From Dehalococcoidia bacterium (lineage in GTDB: Bacteria; Chloroflexota; Dehalococcoidia; Dehalococcoidales; E44-bin46): a DNA stretch of 6,321 nucleotides. This document shows positions 1-6,093 of the stretch, piece by piece. Position numbers and translations under genes: made by a program. The notes beneath the pieces are model-generated. The model did not search any database. It was given only the letters and a program-made list of their open reading frames with translations, and was not told the DNA's origin. The first letter of the stretch is position 1. Each line of letters opens with the position of its first letter. The DNA is taken from contig CP070810.1 in the NCBI GenBank assembly GCA_020343755.1, positions 909,903-916,223 on the forward strand, given 5' to 3'.

Positions 1-20
1 CCACCACAAAAGGTATAAAC

Positions 21-49
21 AATATAGCTAAAAAACCCTATCCCTGCAA
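21..49 (-). promoter_or_regulatory. possible promoter for a gene beyond the left edge
   Basis: On the minus strand, TTGCAG (49-44) is separated by 17 bases from TATATT (26-21). The -10 matches the sigma-70 consensus at 5 of 6 positions and the -35 at only 3 of 6. It would drive a minus-strand gene starting to the left of the window. It overlaps the hairpin at 31-63, and AT-rich DNA produces such matches by chance, so this is a weak call. Confidence 0.18.
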
Positions 50-63
50 TGTATTGGGTTTTT
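31..63 (-). terminator. weak terminator-like hairpin downstream of the Smr gene
   Basis: Read on the minus strand, AAAAACCC (63-56) is followed by a 17-base loop and then GGGTTTTT (38-31), with a further T at 30. The 8-bp stem ends in a run of six T, and it lies about 20 bases past the Smr stop codon, which is where an intrinsic terminator would be expected. Only three pairs are G:C and the loop is long, so termination would be weak. The symmetric A/T arms would also allow some function in the other direction. Seen directly; the function is inferred. Confidence 0.35.
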
Positions 64-84
64 GTTAACCTATTGCCAGCCCAA

Positions 85-375
85 TCACAGCTTTTGGACC
101 AGCTCTACTATAGTAACTCCAGCTCCTCCTTCCCCATAATCACCGATCCGGTATGATTTGACTAGAGGGTGTTTAGCAAGCTGCTCCCTGATTACTCGAC
201 GTAAAGTGCCCGTCCCCTTACCATGGATTACTCTAATTTGATATAAACCAGCCATAAAGGCATCATTTAGGCATTTATCTAGTTTTGGTAGGGCTTCATC
301 TATAGTTAGTCGGCGAAGGTGTATTTCGCCTACTACCGATGTTGTATTAGCACGATACTTATTTTTGTGTACCAC
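85..375 (-). CDS. stand-alone Smr (MutS2 C-terminal-like) domain protein, 96 aa
   Basis: This is a small protein made almost entirely of one Smr domain, the nucleic-acid-binding or nicking module found at the C-terminus of MutS2. Residues 16-96 cover the domain. The signature HGKGTG is at 51-56, followed by LRRVIREQL, HPLVKSYRIG and EGGAGVTIVEL, which closely match MutS2 tails. The usual LD-L-(H/R)-G motif near the domain start reads I-H-L-R-R (18-22): the Asp is His19 and the Gly is Arg22, so nuclease activity is doubtful while DNA or RNA binding may persist. The start is GTG at 375, fixed by an in-frame TAA two codons upstream; only a poor AGAGA lies before it, so translation may be weak. 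No MutS2 ATPase is encoded upstream, so this is a free-standing protein rather than a visible gene split. A 199-bp gap separates it from the regulator gene. A role in recombination, repair or ribosome rescue is suggested by the family, not shown here. Confidence 0.9.
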   Translation of the reverse strand: MVHKNKYRANTTSVVGEIHLRRLTIDEALPKLDKCLNDAFMAGLYQIRVIHGKGTGTLRRVIREQLAKHPLVKSYRIGDYGEGGAGVTIVELVQKL

Positions 376-436
376 GGTTTATCTCTGTGGCTGATTTCAA
401 ACCGTAACTAGCGCATCAAGCCCATATAGTTAAGTC

Positions 437-465
437 AGTTTAGCAAATTCTAAGTCTCCTCACAA
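437..465 (-). promoter_or_regulatory. candidate sigma-70-type promoter for the Smr gene
   Basis: On the minus strand, TTGTGA (465-460) and TAAACT (442-437) are separated by exactly 17 bases. Each box matches the consensus at 4 of 6 positions. The start would fall near 430, giving a leader of about 55 bases before the GTG at 375. The 199-bp gap between the regulator and the Smr gene supports separate transcription. The match is moderate and no experimental support is available. Confidence 0.33.
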
Positions 466-514
466 CTTGCTCAGGGGAAACGAGTCACATCTACTTACTT
501 TAGAAGAGAAGAGG

Positions 515-574
515 ATGCTTTCTGGCAAGGGAAGGGGTTCCCAGAAGACAGTGGAGAATCTCAAGGGTAAGCAT
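515..574 (-). terminator. imperfect hairpin just after the response regulator stop codon
   Basis: Immediately after the regulator's TAA, two nested inverted repeats can be seen. The outer arms are ATGCTT (574-569) and AAGCAT (520-515). The inner arms are TTCTGG (546-541) and CCAGAA (525-520), sharing base 520. The 3' side runs into a pyrimidine-rich C/T stretch on the minus strand rather than a pure T-run. It could end or stabilise the two-gene transcript, but it is not a canonical intrinsic terminator. Confidence 0.2.
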
Positions 575-1255
575 TTAACTGATAGAGATTAAGCCCTGCT
601 TTATAGCCAGAACCACTGCATCAGTGCGAGCATTGGCATTCAGTTTGCGTAAGATGGAAGTAACGTGATTCTTAATAGTTTGCTCACTAATGCCAAGTTT
701 AACCGCAATCTGCTTGTTAAGGTAGCCCTGAGCTATATAATCGAGGATTTCTGTCTCTCTTGGGGTTAGGGGGGAGATGAAGGCTTCGGCTTCGTATCGC
801 TGAGACAGCTCCTGAAACTGGTGTAACACTTGCTCAGCTACTTTTGGTCGGGTAGTAAGGCCTTCATTAATAGGGTGCTCACCACGAGCCACACGCCTGA
901 TGATATCGACTAGCTGGTCAGCAGTAACTTCCTTCTCCAAGTAGGCTGCGGCTTGGGCTTTGAGGGCTTGGAAGAGTTGAGCATCGTTGGCGTTCGAAGT
1001 AAGCACAATCACGCCAATGCTAGGCGAATGTTGTTTTATCTTGCGAGCCAAGGTCAAGCCGTTGTCAGAAGAACCGTCAATATCCACTAGGGCTACATCA
1101 GGTGGCAAGTTGCCTATGGTTGATAGCACTCCGGCATTAAGCTCAGCAGCGCCTGAAATTTCTATGTCTTCCACGGAAGAGAGTGAATGCTCTATTCCTT
1201 GGCGAAGTAAGAATTGCTGACTGAGTATAAAGACCTGTATTTTATTTTTCTTCAA
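575..1255 (-). CDS. LuxR/NarL-family response regulator with an atypical receiver domain, 226 aa
   Basis: This is a cytoplasmic DNA-binding regulator with a receiver (REC) domain at about 5-122, a linker, and a LuxR/GerE helix-turn-helix at about 160-223. The HTH shows the family pattern: LTPRETEIL (163-171), NKQIAVKLGISEQTIKNHV (180-198), LRKLNANARTDAV (202-214). In the receiver, the acceptor Asp58, Thr86 and Lys108 are in their expected places. The acidic pair that normally binds Mg2+ after the first beta strand is replaced by Ser12-Gln13, and the usual 'MP' after the acceptor is Gly-Ser. Phosphorylation by the standard route is therefore doubtful. The start is TTG at 1255: a full AGGAGGTGA site (1270-1262) precedes it, an in-frame TGA lies three codons upstream, and there is no nearby ATG or GTG. 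The gene overlaps the end of the upstream c-di-GMP enzyme by 14 bases, so the two are probably translationally coupled and work together. Family assignment is firm; mode of activation and targets are unknown. Confidence 0.95.
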   Translation of the reverse strand: MKKNKIQVFILSQQFLLRQGIEHSLSSVEDIEISGAAELNAGVLSTIGNLPPDVALVDIDGSSDNGLTLARKIKQHSPSIGVIVLTSNANDAQLFQALKAQAAAYLEKEVTADQLVDIIRRVARGEHPINEGLTTRPKVAEQVLHQFQELSQRYEAEAFISPLTPRETEILDYIAQGYLNKQIAVKLGISEQTIKNHVTSILRKLNANARTDAVVLAIKQGLISIS

Positions 1256-4200
1256 GGTATTTCACCTCCTCATATTCTCTCTTGCGGTAACGAGGGATGG
1301 TAATTTTCACCAGGCGCAGAAAAACCTTAACTAGGTCAGGGTCGAATTGCGTGCCAGCACCTCGCTTTACTTCCACCAGTGCTTGCTCGTAGGATAAGAT
1401 ATCAGAGTATCGTCGTTCAGAAGTCATAGCGGCAAAGGCGTCAGCTATAGCCAAAATGCGGGCTTCTAGTGGTATATCTTTGCCCTTCAGCCCTTTGGGA
1501 TAGCCGCTCCCGTCATACTTTTCATGGTGGTGCAGAATACCGGGGACACAAGGAACTAGCTCACGAACACGACCAACAATAGTTGCCCCCAGTTGAGGAT
1601 GACTCTTGATCGCTTCCCATTCCTCAGCGGTCAGCTTGCCTGGCTTATTAAGAATCTCATCACTTATGCCAATCTTGCCAATATCATGCAGCAAGGCACA
1701 AGTGCTCAGCCGAGTTATTTCCAGCGGCTCCAGATTAAGAGCTTCGGCTAAGGCCACAGCATACTCATTCACCTTTCTGGAGTGGCTGCGAGTATAGTGG
1801 TCCCTGGCATCTACTGTAGCTGCCAAAGCGTAAATAGTGCTTAAGGCTTCACTGCCTCCGTTACTCCCAAAACCAACCATGGTATCATCTAGAGTAAGCA
1901 AAGTTCCAGAGGCGCGATGACTCTGGTTACCACCGCTTCGTTTGGCGTCATAAAGCGCGGCATCAGCAGCAGCCATAATCTCGTTCGGCCCTATACCATC
2001 AGCCGGCCAACTAGCCAAACCGATACTAGTGGTGACTGGGACATAGTCCACTTTTACTTCTGAAGTAATTCGTTTGCGGAGGCGTTCAGCTACATCATGA
2101 GCCGCCTCAATATTTGTCTGTGGTAAAAGTATAGCAAACTCATCGCCCCCATAGCGAAAAGCCTGGTCAGCACTCCTGATACTACTCTTCATGATATGGC
2201 CGATTTGCCTGAGGACGGTATCACCAGCTAAATGCCCATAGTTATCATTAAAAGCTTTGAAATAGTCAAGGTCGAGAATGATTATCGACAGTACACCGCC
2301 ATAACGGGAGTGTCGATTAATTTCACTGGCAATAAGTTCATCTAGAGAGCGACGATTAAGTAGGCCGGTAAGTCCATCGATCCTAGCCCTCTGCTCTGCC
2401 TTGGCATAAAGCCGGGAATTTTCGATAGACGTCGTAATTTGCGAAGCTAACTCCTCAAGAAGTTTTATGTGCCTCTTACTATACACGTTCGGGTGACAGC
2501 TAGCCACAACTAGACTACCAGTAACCTCAGCATTCACTATTAAAGGCAGGTAAATAACCGACCGTAATCCTTGCTCGAGATAGTATTTGTCCGTGGTAAA
2601 CCTCTTTTCCTCCAACAGGTCGGACTGAATCAAAGCCTTTCTCCGAGCAGCTACCCATTCTATAGCTGTGCCCTTGACTGGTATTCGCTCCCCCACCTGC
2701 CAAGCGGAACCTACCTCGGAGGACAACGTCATAAAATAAATCTCGTGGTCTTCAATCACAATAATTGCTGCCCAGCTGACATCGACTAATTCTTTTAGCT
2801 CCTTTATGAAGCTATCGTATATTTTTCGAATATCCAGGCTGGAGGTGATAATCGCGCTTGAACGGGCGATTACCGAGAGCTCTTCCTCACGCTGCCTGAG
2901 TTGCTCTCGGAGGTACTCCTTCTCCATACTTACCGCTACTTGCTTGGCAACATCCTCTAGCAGACGGAAATCTCCAAGCAAGTACCTCCCGGATTGCTTT
3001 TTATCCAAGACTAGAATACCTATTAACCCGCCGCGACTTACCAACGGGATAAATAACTCTATGCCCTTTGACTGGATTTCCTTCTTTTCAGTCTCCCATA
3101 GACTGAGAAATTGGGGCAGAATAGCTAAATTCTGTCTAGTCAACGGCTTGTGTTCCCCCCTCAGATACTCCACAATAGGATTGTGTTTTTGCAATCGTAG
3201 GTTAGATAAAGGATTATCTTCCGACTTAGGCTCAACGAGCTGAGCAGTGAAATCTTCGCTGCCAACCTCAACAAATAACAGGCATGCCTTCCTGCAGCCC
3301 ATTGCTTTAGTGACCAGTGTTAGCAGCTCCCCGCCTTGTTCTCTAAAGCTGAAAACATTGTGTATTCTGCTGGCAAAATTAGATAATTCTTGACGGTAAT
3401 CGTAGCTTCGCCCATTAAAAGCTTTGCTCAGCCTAGCGAAGAGAAAGCCACGCAGGTTATAGATAAATATGGCAACTAAAACGGCGACTGCAGTAGCTAC
3501 GAACGTGGCGGTAAAGCCAAGTTCAAAGCGGAGCAAAGTATGGAGGGCAACCAGTGAAAGCCAATAGCTAGCACCACCAATAACCCCTAGGGTTGTCCAT
3601 GCCAGCGCTCGTCGTAAAACAAACCTGATATCAACTAACTGATGCCGAATAGTGGCATAACTCAGGATGAAGGCAACGATTAGATTGCCAAAATGACTTA
3701 TCGGGAATTCTTTCCACGGGAGGAAGACGGCAGCGAATGTAAAGGCAGCCAAAACAAAGATGCTAACCAACAGGGAAACAATCTGATTATGCAATACCGG
3801 GTTATCTAAAATCCTCAGTCTTTTCCAGAACAGATACACGTTCCTAACCAGCAAGGTTAGGAGAGGAACGGCGATGAAGACCCACCCTTGACCATACACA
3901 GGATAAAGTTTGTCCCCGCTAGCAATAACACCTTCGGGAACATAACCCAGCATTACTAGAGTGATGATAAATGCCAGTGAACCATAAGCAACAGGTAGCC
4001 ATCGCCCCGTACCTGAAGGGTGGAAGGAAGAAGCAAAGCAGTAGAATTGCACTACCATCCAGGTGAATACGATGACAATGATTTTAAATAAAAGGAAATT
4101 ATACTGCGGGAAGAAATTGCCACGGAAAAAGTAGTCAGTAAGACTCCATATCATGGCAGCACTTAGGAATAAAGTGAAGAGCTTGTGCTGCATCCGCCAC

Positions 4201-4289
4201 GGACGGCTTCTAATGGTGCTGATGAATAGCGGAATATAAGCAATTGTGGCAATTAAAGGAAATAGAGCATAAATATTCATATGAGGCAA
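1242..4289 (-). CDS. membrane 7TM-GAF-GAF-GGDEF-HD-GYP cyclic-di-GMP turnover protein, 1015 aa
   Basis: A bifunctional inner-membrane sensor predicted to make and degrade cyclic di-GMP. Residues 1-220 form about seven hydrophobic helices of the type found at the N-terminus of some histidine kinases (7TM region); two more helices follow at about 229-250 and 258-279. GAF-like domains lie at about 313-455 and 480-625, linked by a charged helix (457-472) that is probably coiled coil. The GGDEF domain (about 630-790) has DGLTGLLNRR at 638-647, metal-binding Asp673, FKAFND (677-682), GGDEF at 714-718 and an RxxD inhibitory site at 705-708, so cyclase activity with product feedback is expected. The HD-GYP domain (about 820-985) has His836, HD at 868-869, His897, HHE at 921-923, GSGYP at 927-931 and Asp950, so the phosphodiesterase site also looks complete. 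No histidine kinase domain is present. The outermost start is TTG at 4289, preceded by GAGG and two in-frame TAA codons. ATG at 4280 (1012 aa) is the alternative, favoured if the promoter overlapping this start is used. It overlaps the regulator gene by 14 bases. Confidence 0.95.
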   Translation of the reverse strand: MPHMNIYALFPLIATIAYIPLFISTIRSRPWRMQHKLFTLFLSAAMIWSLTDYFFRGNFFPQYNFLLFKIIVIVFTWMVVQFYCFASSFHPSGTGRWLPVAYGSLAFIITLVMLGYVPEGVIASGDKLYPVYGQGWVFIAVPLLTLLVRNVYLFWKRLRILDNPVLHNQIVSLLVSIFVLAAFTFAAVFLPWKEFPISHFGNLIVAFILSYATIRHQLVDIRFVLRRALAWTTLGVIGGASYWLSLVALHTLLRFELGFTATFVATAVAVLVAIFIYNLRGFLFARLSKAFNGRSYDYRQELSNFASRIHNVFSFREQGGELLTLVTKAMGCRKACLLFVEVGSEDFTAQLVEPKSEDNPLSNLRLQKHNPIVEYLRGEHKPLTRQNLAILPQFLSLWETEKKEIQSKGIELFIPLVSRGGLIGILVLDKKQSGRYLLGDFRLLEDVAKQVAVSMEKEYLREQLRQREEELSVIARSSAIITSSLDIRKIYDSFIKELKELVDVSWAAIIVIEDHEIYFMTLSSEVGSAWQVGERIPVKGTAIEWVAARRKALIQSDLLEEKRFTTDKYYLEQGLRSVIYLPLIVNAEVTGSLVVASCHPNVYSKRHIKLLEELASQITTSIENSRLYAKAEQRARIDGLTGLLNRRSLDELIASEINRHSRYGGVLSIIILDLDYFKAFNDNYGHLAGDTVLRQIGHIMKSSIRSADQAFRYGGDEFAILLPQTNIEAAHDVAERLRKRITSEVKVDYVPVTTSIGLASWPADGIGPNEIMAAADAALYDAKRSGGNQSHRASGTLLTLDDTMVGFGSNGGSEALSTIYALAATVDARDHYTRSHSRKVNEYAVALAEALNLEPLEITRLSTCALLHDIGKIGISDEILNKPGKLTAEEWEAIKSHPQLGATIVGRVRELVPCVPGILHHHEKYDGSGYPKGLKGKDIPLEARILAIADAFAAMTSERRYSDILSYEQALVEVKRGAGTQFDPDLVKVFLRLVKITIPRYRKREYEEVKYLEEK
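1262..1270 (-). promoter_or_regulatory. full-strength ribosome binding site for the regulator, inside the upstream gene
   Basis: AGGAGGTGA on the minus strand is fully complementary to the usual 16S 3' end. It lies within the last codons (E-E-V-K) of the c-di-GMP enzyme. The AGGAGG core ends nine bases before the TTG start at 1255. It decides the start codon and suggests that the regulator is made at a high rate despite the TTG. Confidence 0.85.
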
Positions 4290-4300
4290 TTATTACCTCA
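4282..4300 (-). promoter_or_regulatory. 19-bp near-perfect palindrome centred on the -10 box (possible operator)
   Basis: The minus strand reads TGAGGTAATAATTGCCTCA. The 9-base arms are complementary at 8 of 9 positions around base 4291, and the exception becomes a G:U pair in RNA. The palindrome covers the -10 box, the GAGG ribosome site and the TTG start. A dimeric repressor bound here would block the promoter. In a read-through transcript from the GH3 gene, the same symmetry could fold over the ribosome site. The symmetry is seen; the role is inferred. Confidence 0.45.
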
Positions 4301-4317
4301 AATAGGCAAGCTGTCAA
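4289..4317 (-). promoter_or_regulatory. near-consensus sigma-70 promoter overlapping the start of the c-di-GMP gene
   Basis: On the minus strand, a perfect TTGACA (4317-4312) is followed after exactly 17 bases by AATAAT (4294-4289), which matches TATAAT at 5 of 6 positions. It is the best promoter match I found in the window. Transcription would start about seven bases beyond the -10, at A4282 or close by, leaving two or fewer bases before the ATG at 4280. The message would then be leaderless, and the upstream TTG start and its GAGG site would be absent from it. The match is seen directly; start-site position and leaderless translation are inferred. Confidence 0.6.
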
Positions 4318-4322
4318 GTAAA

Positions 4323-4360
4323 ACTAAAGTAGGTGGACTAAAGTAAGGCAGACTAAAGTA
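4323..4360 (-). repeat. three 9-bp direct repeats (TACTTTAGT) upstream of the c-di-GMP gene promoter
   Basis: TACTTTAGT occurs exactly three times on the minus strand, at 4360-4352, 4345-4337 and 4331-4323, with spacers CTGCCT and CCACC, a period of 15 then 14 bases. The last copy ends five bases before the -35 box and the first abuts the GH3 stop codon. Relative to a start near 4282, the copies lie roughly between -41 and -78, where activators commonly bind. The array could also be a decayed short tandem duplication without function. Confidence 0.55.
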
Positions 4361-6019
4361 CTAGCGGATAGTTACAGCTTCAGCCTCTACCTTAACCTCT
4401 GGTGCCGCTTCAGGCTTAGCCAACAAGAGTGAAAGTACTTTGTCTGAAGGATTAATATGGAGTGGCTTCAGGTGGGCCAAGTCAGCACCTTCGGCTTGCA
4501 TTTGGGAGGTATAATTAGTAAAAGCACCACTAGGCAGCAAAGTAGCTTCTACCCTGAAATTAATCATATCGGTTAAATCCTCGTGAACCGATGATGTGGC
4601 ATAACTATCGTTATTTGAGTTCATAATCTGTTCATATACCGCTGCCGCTATATTTGCCTCACCGGCCTGGTACCCATCTTTAAGCTCAATAAACAGTTGC
4701 AATGCCGGCTCTCCAACTTTCTTGCGAGCTATCCAATCCTCATAAGCGATGCCAGCATTCTCTATTGCTTGCCAAATCGACTTTTCCGTCAGCCGAATGG
4801 TAACGAAATCAAGGAGGTCATCAGCTCGCCTCTCAAAAACCATTTGCGGGATAGCAATGCCCAACTTCTCATTGCGCAGCGAAGTTATCTTGACCATATC
4901 ACCAATTCTATACCTGACCATGGCACCACCATGAAAGTTGGTGATAACCATCTCATAATTCTCCCCAGCTTCGACCTCGTCTAGTAAAACCGTCTTTGGC
5001 CAATAACTATGGTCTAACTGCCATTTCCAATGTTCCTCTTCGGGTATGAACTCCAGGAAGTTAAGGCTAGGGATGAAAGTCATACTATCGTAGTCCCAGG
5101 TCTGGGTGGCGATGATGCCACCCTCGGTACTAGAATAAATATCCAAAGGACACCTTCCCCAAAATTCCCTTATTTTCTCTTTATAAACCATGCTATCAAG
5201 GCCACTGCTTATGATTCCCTTTACTGACCACAGGTCTTTAGGTAACATAGGGCGTCTAGCTAATTTGCTCTTAACCAGCCCCTTGGTCAATCGAAGTAGT
5301 GCTTTAGGCTGGGTGAGGAAGGGACGAATGTCTACCTTGTCTGAGGACTGGCTAAACTTGTCTCCAATAGCAGCTAGAACCAGAGATAGACCAAAAAAGT
5401 AATCAATTCCCCGGGATAGGGCTTGCTGAAGACCAAGTTTTATCCTGTCTTCAAAAGGCAGGCCTTCGGCTTCGTCTAAGGGAGGTAAATAATCTGCGGT
5501 GACTTGTTCCTGCAACAAGCTAGCCAAGGCTCCTGACATGTAGGGTCTGGGGGCTACGGTATAGACAATCTTAGGGTGGTCGTGTAGTGCAGAGAGATCA
5601 CCCCACCCTTTACAAGTGGATAGTATTGCAAGGCCACACATTACTTCGGTTAATACATGAGCATACACTGGAGTTATCGGCACCCATTTACAGGGATGTT
5701 CACCAGACCTACCTGAAGTGTGCACCCACAAGGCGGGCTTTCTCGGTAATATGTCCTCTCTCTTCTCTGCCAGCTCGGGGAAATAATCAGCATAAGTAGT
5801 TAATGGTACCTGCTGCCTGAACTCTTCTATGGTCTCTGGCTGTGCCCCACGCATAACCTTATTACCGAAGGCACAGTGGTTCAATAATTCTATTTGCTCC
5901 AAAAGCAGTCGTTTCTGGATAGCCATGAATTGTTCAGTGGTAAGGCTGATAAAGCCACAACCCATCTGCCACAACTCTTCATTCCTGCCCTGCTGCAAAA
6001 GCTCAATCGCTCTTGGCAT
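4361..6019 (-). CDS. GH3-family acyl-adenylate-forming enzyme (acyl-acid amido synthetase-like), 552 aa
   Basis: A member of the GH3 branch of adenylate-forming enzymes. Plant GH3 proteins activate a carboxylic acid (auxin, jasmonate, benzoates) with ATP and join it to an amino acid. Bacterial members are widespread and mostly of unknown substrate. The ATP-binding loop is TSGRSGEHPCKWVPIT (101-116, family pattern T/S-S-G-T/R-S-G-E). Further motifs are YSSTEGG (295-301), YRIGD (370-374) and, at the hinge to the C-terminal lobe, RRADDLLDF (397-405). Length is normal for the family and no signal peptide or membrane helix is seen, so it is probably cytoplasmic. The tail after about 534 is low-complexity (P, E, A, V). 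ATG at 6019 is preferred because GGGAGG (6029-6024) ends four bases before it; a TTG at 6031 would start at the edge of that ribosome site and add four residues. The gene lies 134 bases after the upstream partial gene and 71 bases before the c-di-GMP gene. The substrate cannot be read from the sequence. Confidence 0.9.
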   Translation of the reverse strand: MPRAIELLQQGRNEELWQMGCGFISLTTEQFMAIQKRLLLEQIELLNHCAFGNKVMRGAQPETIEEFRQQVPLTTYADYFPELAEKREDILPRKPALWVHTSGRSGEHPCKWVPITPVYAHVLTEVMCGLAILSTCKGWGDLSALHDHPKIVYTVAPRPYMSGALASLLQEQVTADYLPPLDEAEGLPFEDRIKLGLQQALSRGIDYFFGLSLVLAAIGDKFSQSSDKVDIRPFLTQPKALLRLTKGLVKSKLARRPMLPKDLWSVKGIISSGLDSMVYKEKIREFWGRCPLDIYSSTEGGIIATQTWDYDSMTFIPSLNFLEFIPEEEHWKWQLDHSYWPKTVLLDEVEAGENYEMVITNFHGGAMVRYRIGDMVKITSLRNEKLGIAIPQMVFERRADDLLDFVTIRLTEKSIWQAIENAGIAYEDWIARKKVGEPALQLFIELKDGYQAGEANIAAAVYEQIMNSNNDSYATSSVHEDLTDMINFRVEATLLPSGAFTNYTSQMQAEGADLAHLKPLHINPSDKVLSLLLAKPEAAPEVKVEAEAVTIR

Positions 6020-6023
6020 GTAT

Positions 6024-6029
6024 CCTCCC
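6024..6029 (-). promoter_or_regulatory. ribosome binding site fixing the GH3 start
   Basis: GGGAGG on the minus strand, followed by ATAC and then ATG at 6019. It decides the start against the in-frame TTG at 6031, whose last base is the first G of the site. Confidence 0.8.
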
Positions 6030-6048
6030 AAACTAACCTTGTGGAGAT

Positions 6049-6077
6049 ACTATGACAGGCGTAAGTTAGCTTGGGAA
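6049..6077 (-). promoter_or_regulatory. candidate extended -10 promoter for the GH3 gene
   Basis: On the minus strand, TTCCCA (6077-6072) and CATAGT (6054-6049) are 17 bases apart, each with 4 of 6 consensus matches. A TG at 6057-6056 one base before the -10 gives an extended -10. The start would fall near 6042, leaving a short leader that contains the GGGAGG ribosome site. Plausible in position, moderate in sequence. Confidence 0.3.
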
Positions 6078-6093
6078 GTGATTGTGTTCTAGA

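Noticed and set aside
85..574. The Smr gene as the broken end of a mutS2 gene
   Set aside because: An in-frame TAA lies two codons before the GTG start, and the 199 bp upstream show no MutS2-like coding in any frame I examined.
2806..3243. Plus-strand open frame of 145 codons
   Set aside because: It lies wholly inside the c-di-GMP gene, is rich in Ser, Arg and Cys without domain features, and is best explained as the antisense shadow of the GAF region.
1242..4289. Calling the large protein a histidine kinase because of its N-terminal membrane region
   Set aside because: No HisKA or HATPase motif is present; the C-terminal half is clearly GGDEF plus HD-GYP.
4290..4360. Possible intrinsic terminator between the GH3 gene and the c-di-GMP gene
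   Set aside because: No GC-rich stem followed by a T-run is present on the minus strand. The only strong symmetry is the palindrome at 4282-4300, which lacks a T-run, so some read-through from the GH3 gene is likely.
784..5475. The 12-mer CTTCGGCTTCGT occurring at 784-795 and 5464-5475
   Set aside because: Both copies fall inside coding sequence and encode Glu-Ala-Glu-type stretches with the same codons; two copies are explained by codon use rather than a dispersed repeat.
6020..6031. TTG at 6031 as the GH3 start
   Set aside because: Its G is the first base of the GGGAGG ribosome site serving ATG 6019, and the four extra residues are not part of the domain.
4697..6092. Several plus-strand open frames of 61-95 codons across and just beyond the GH3 gene
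   Set aside because: They overlap each other and the GH3 reading frame, show no recognisable domains and have no convincing ribosome sites, so they look like shadows.
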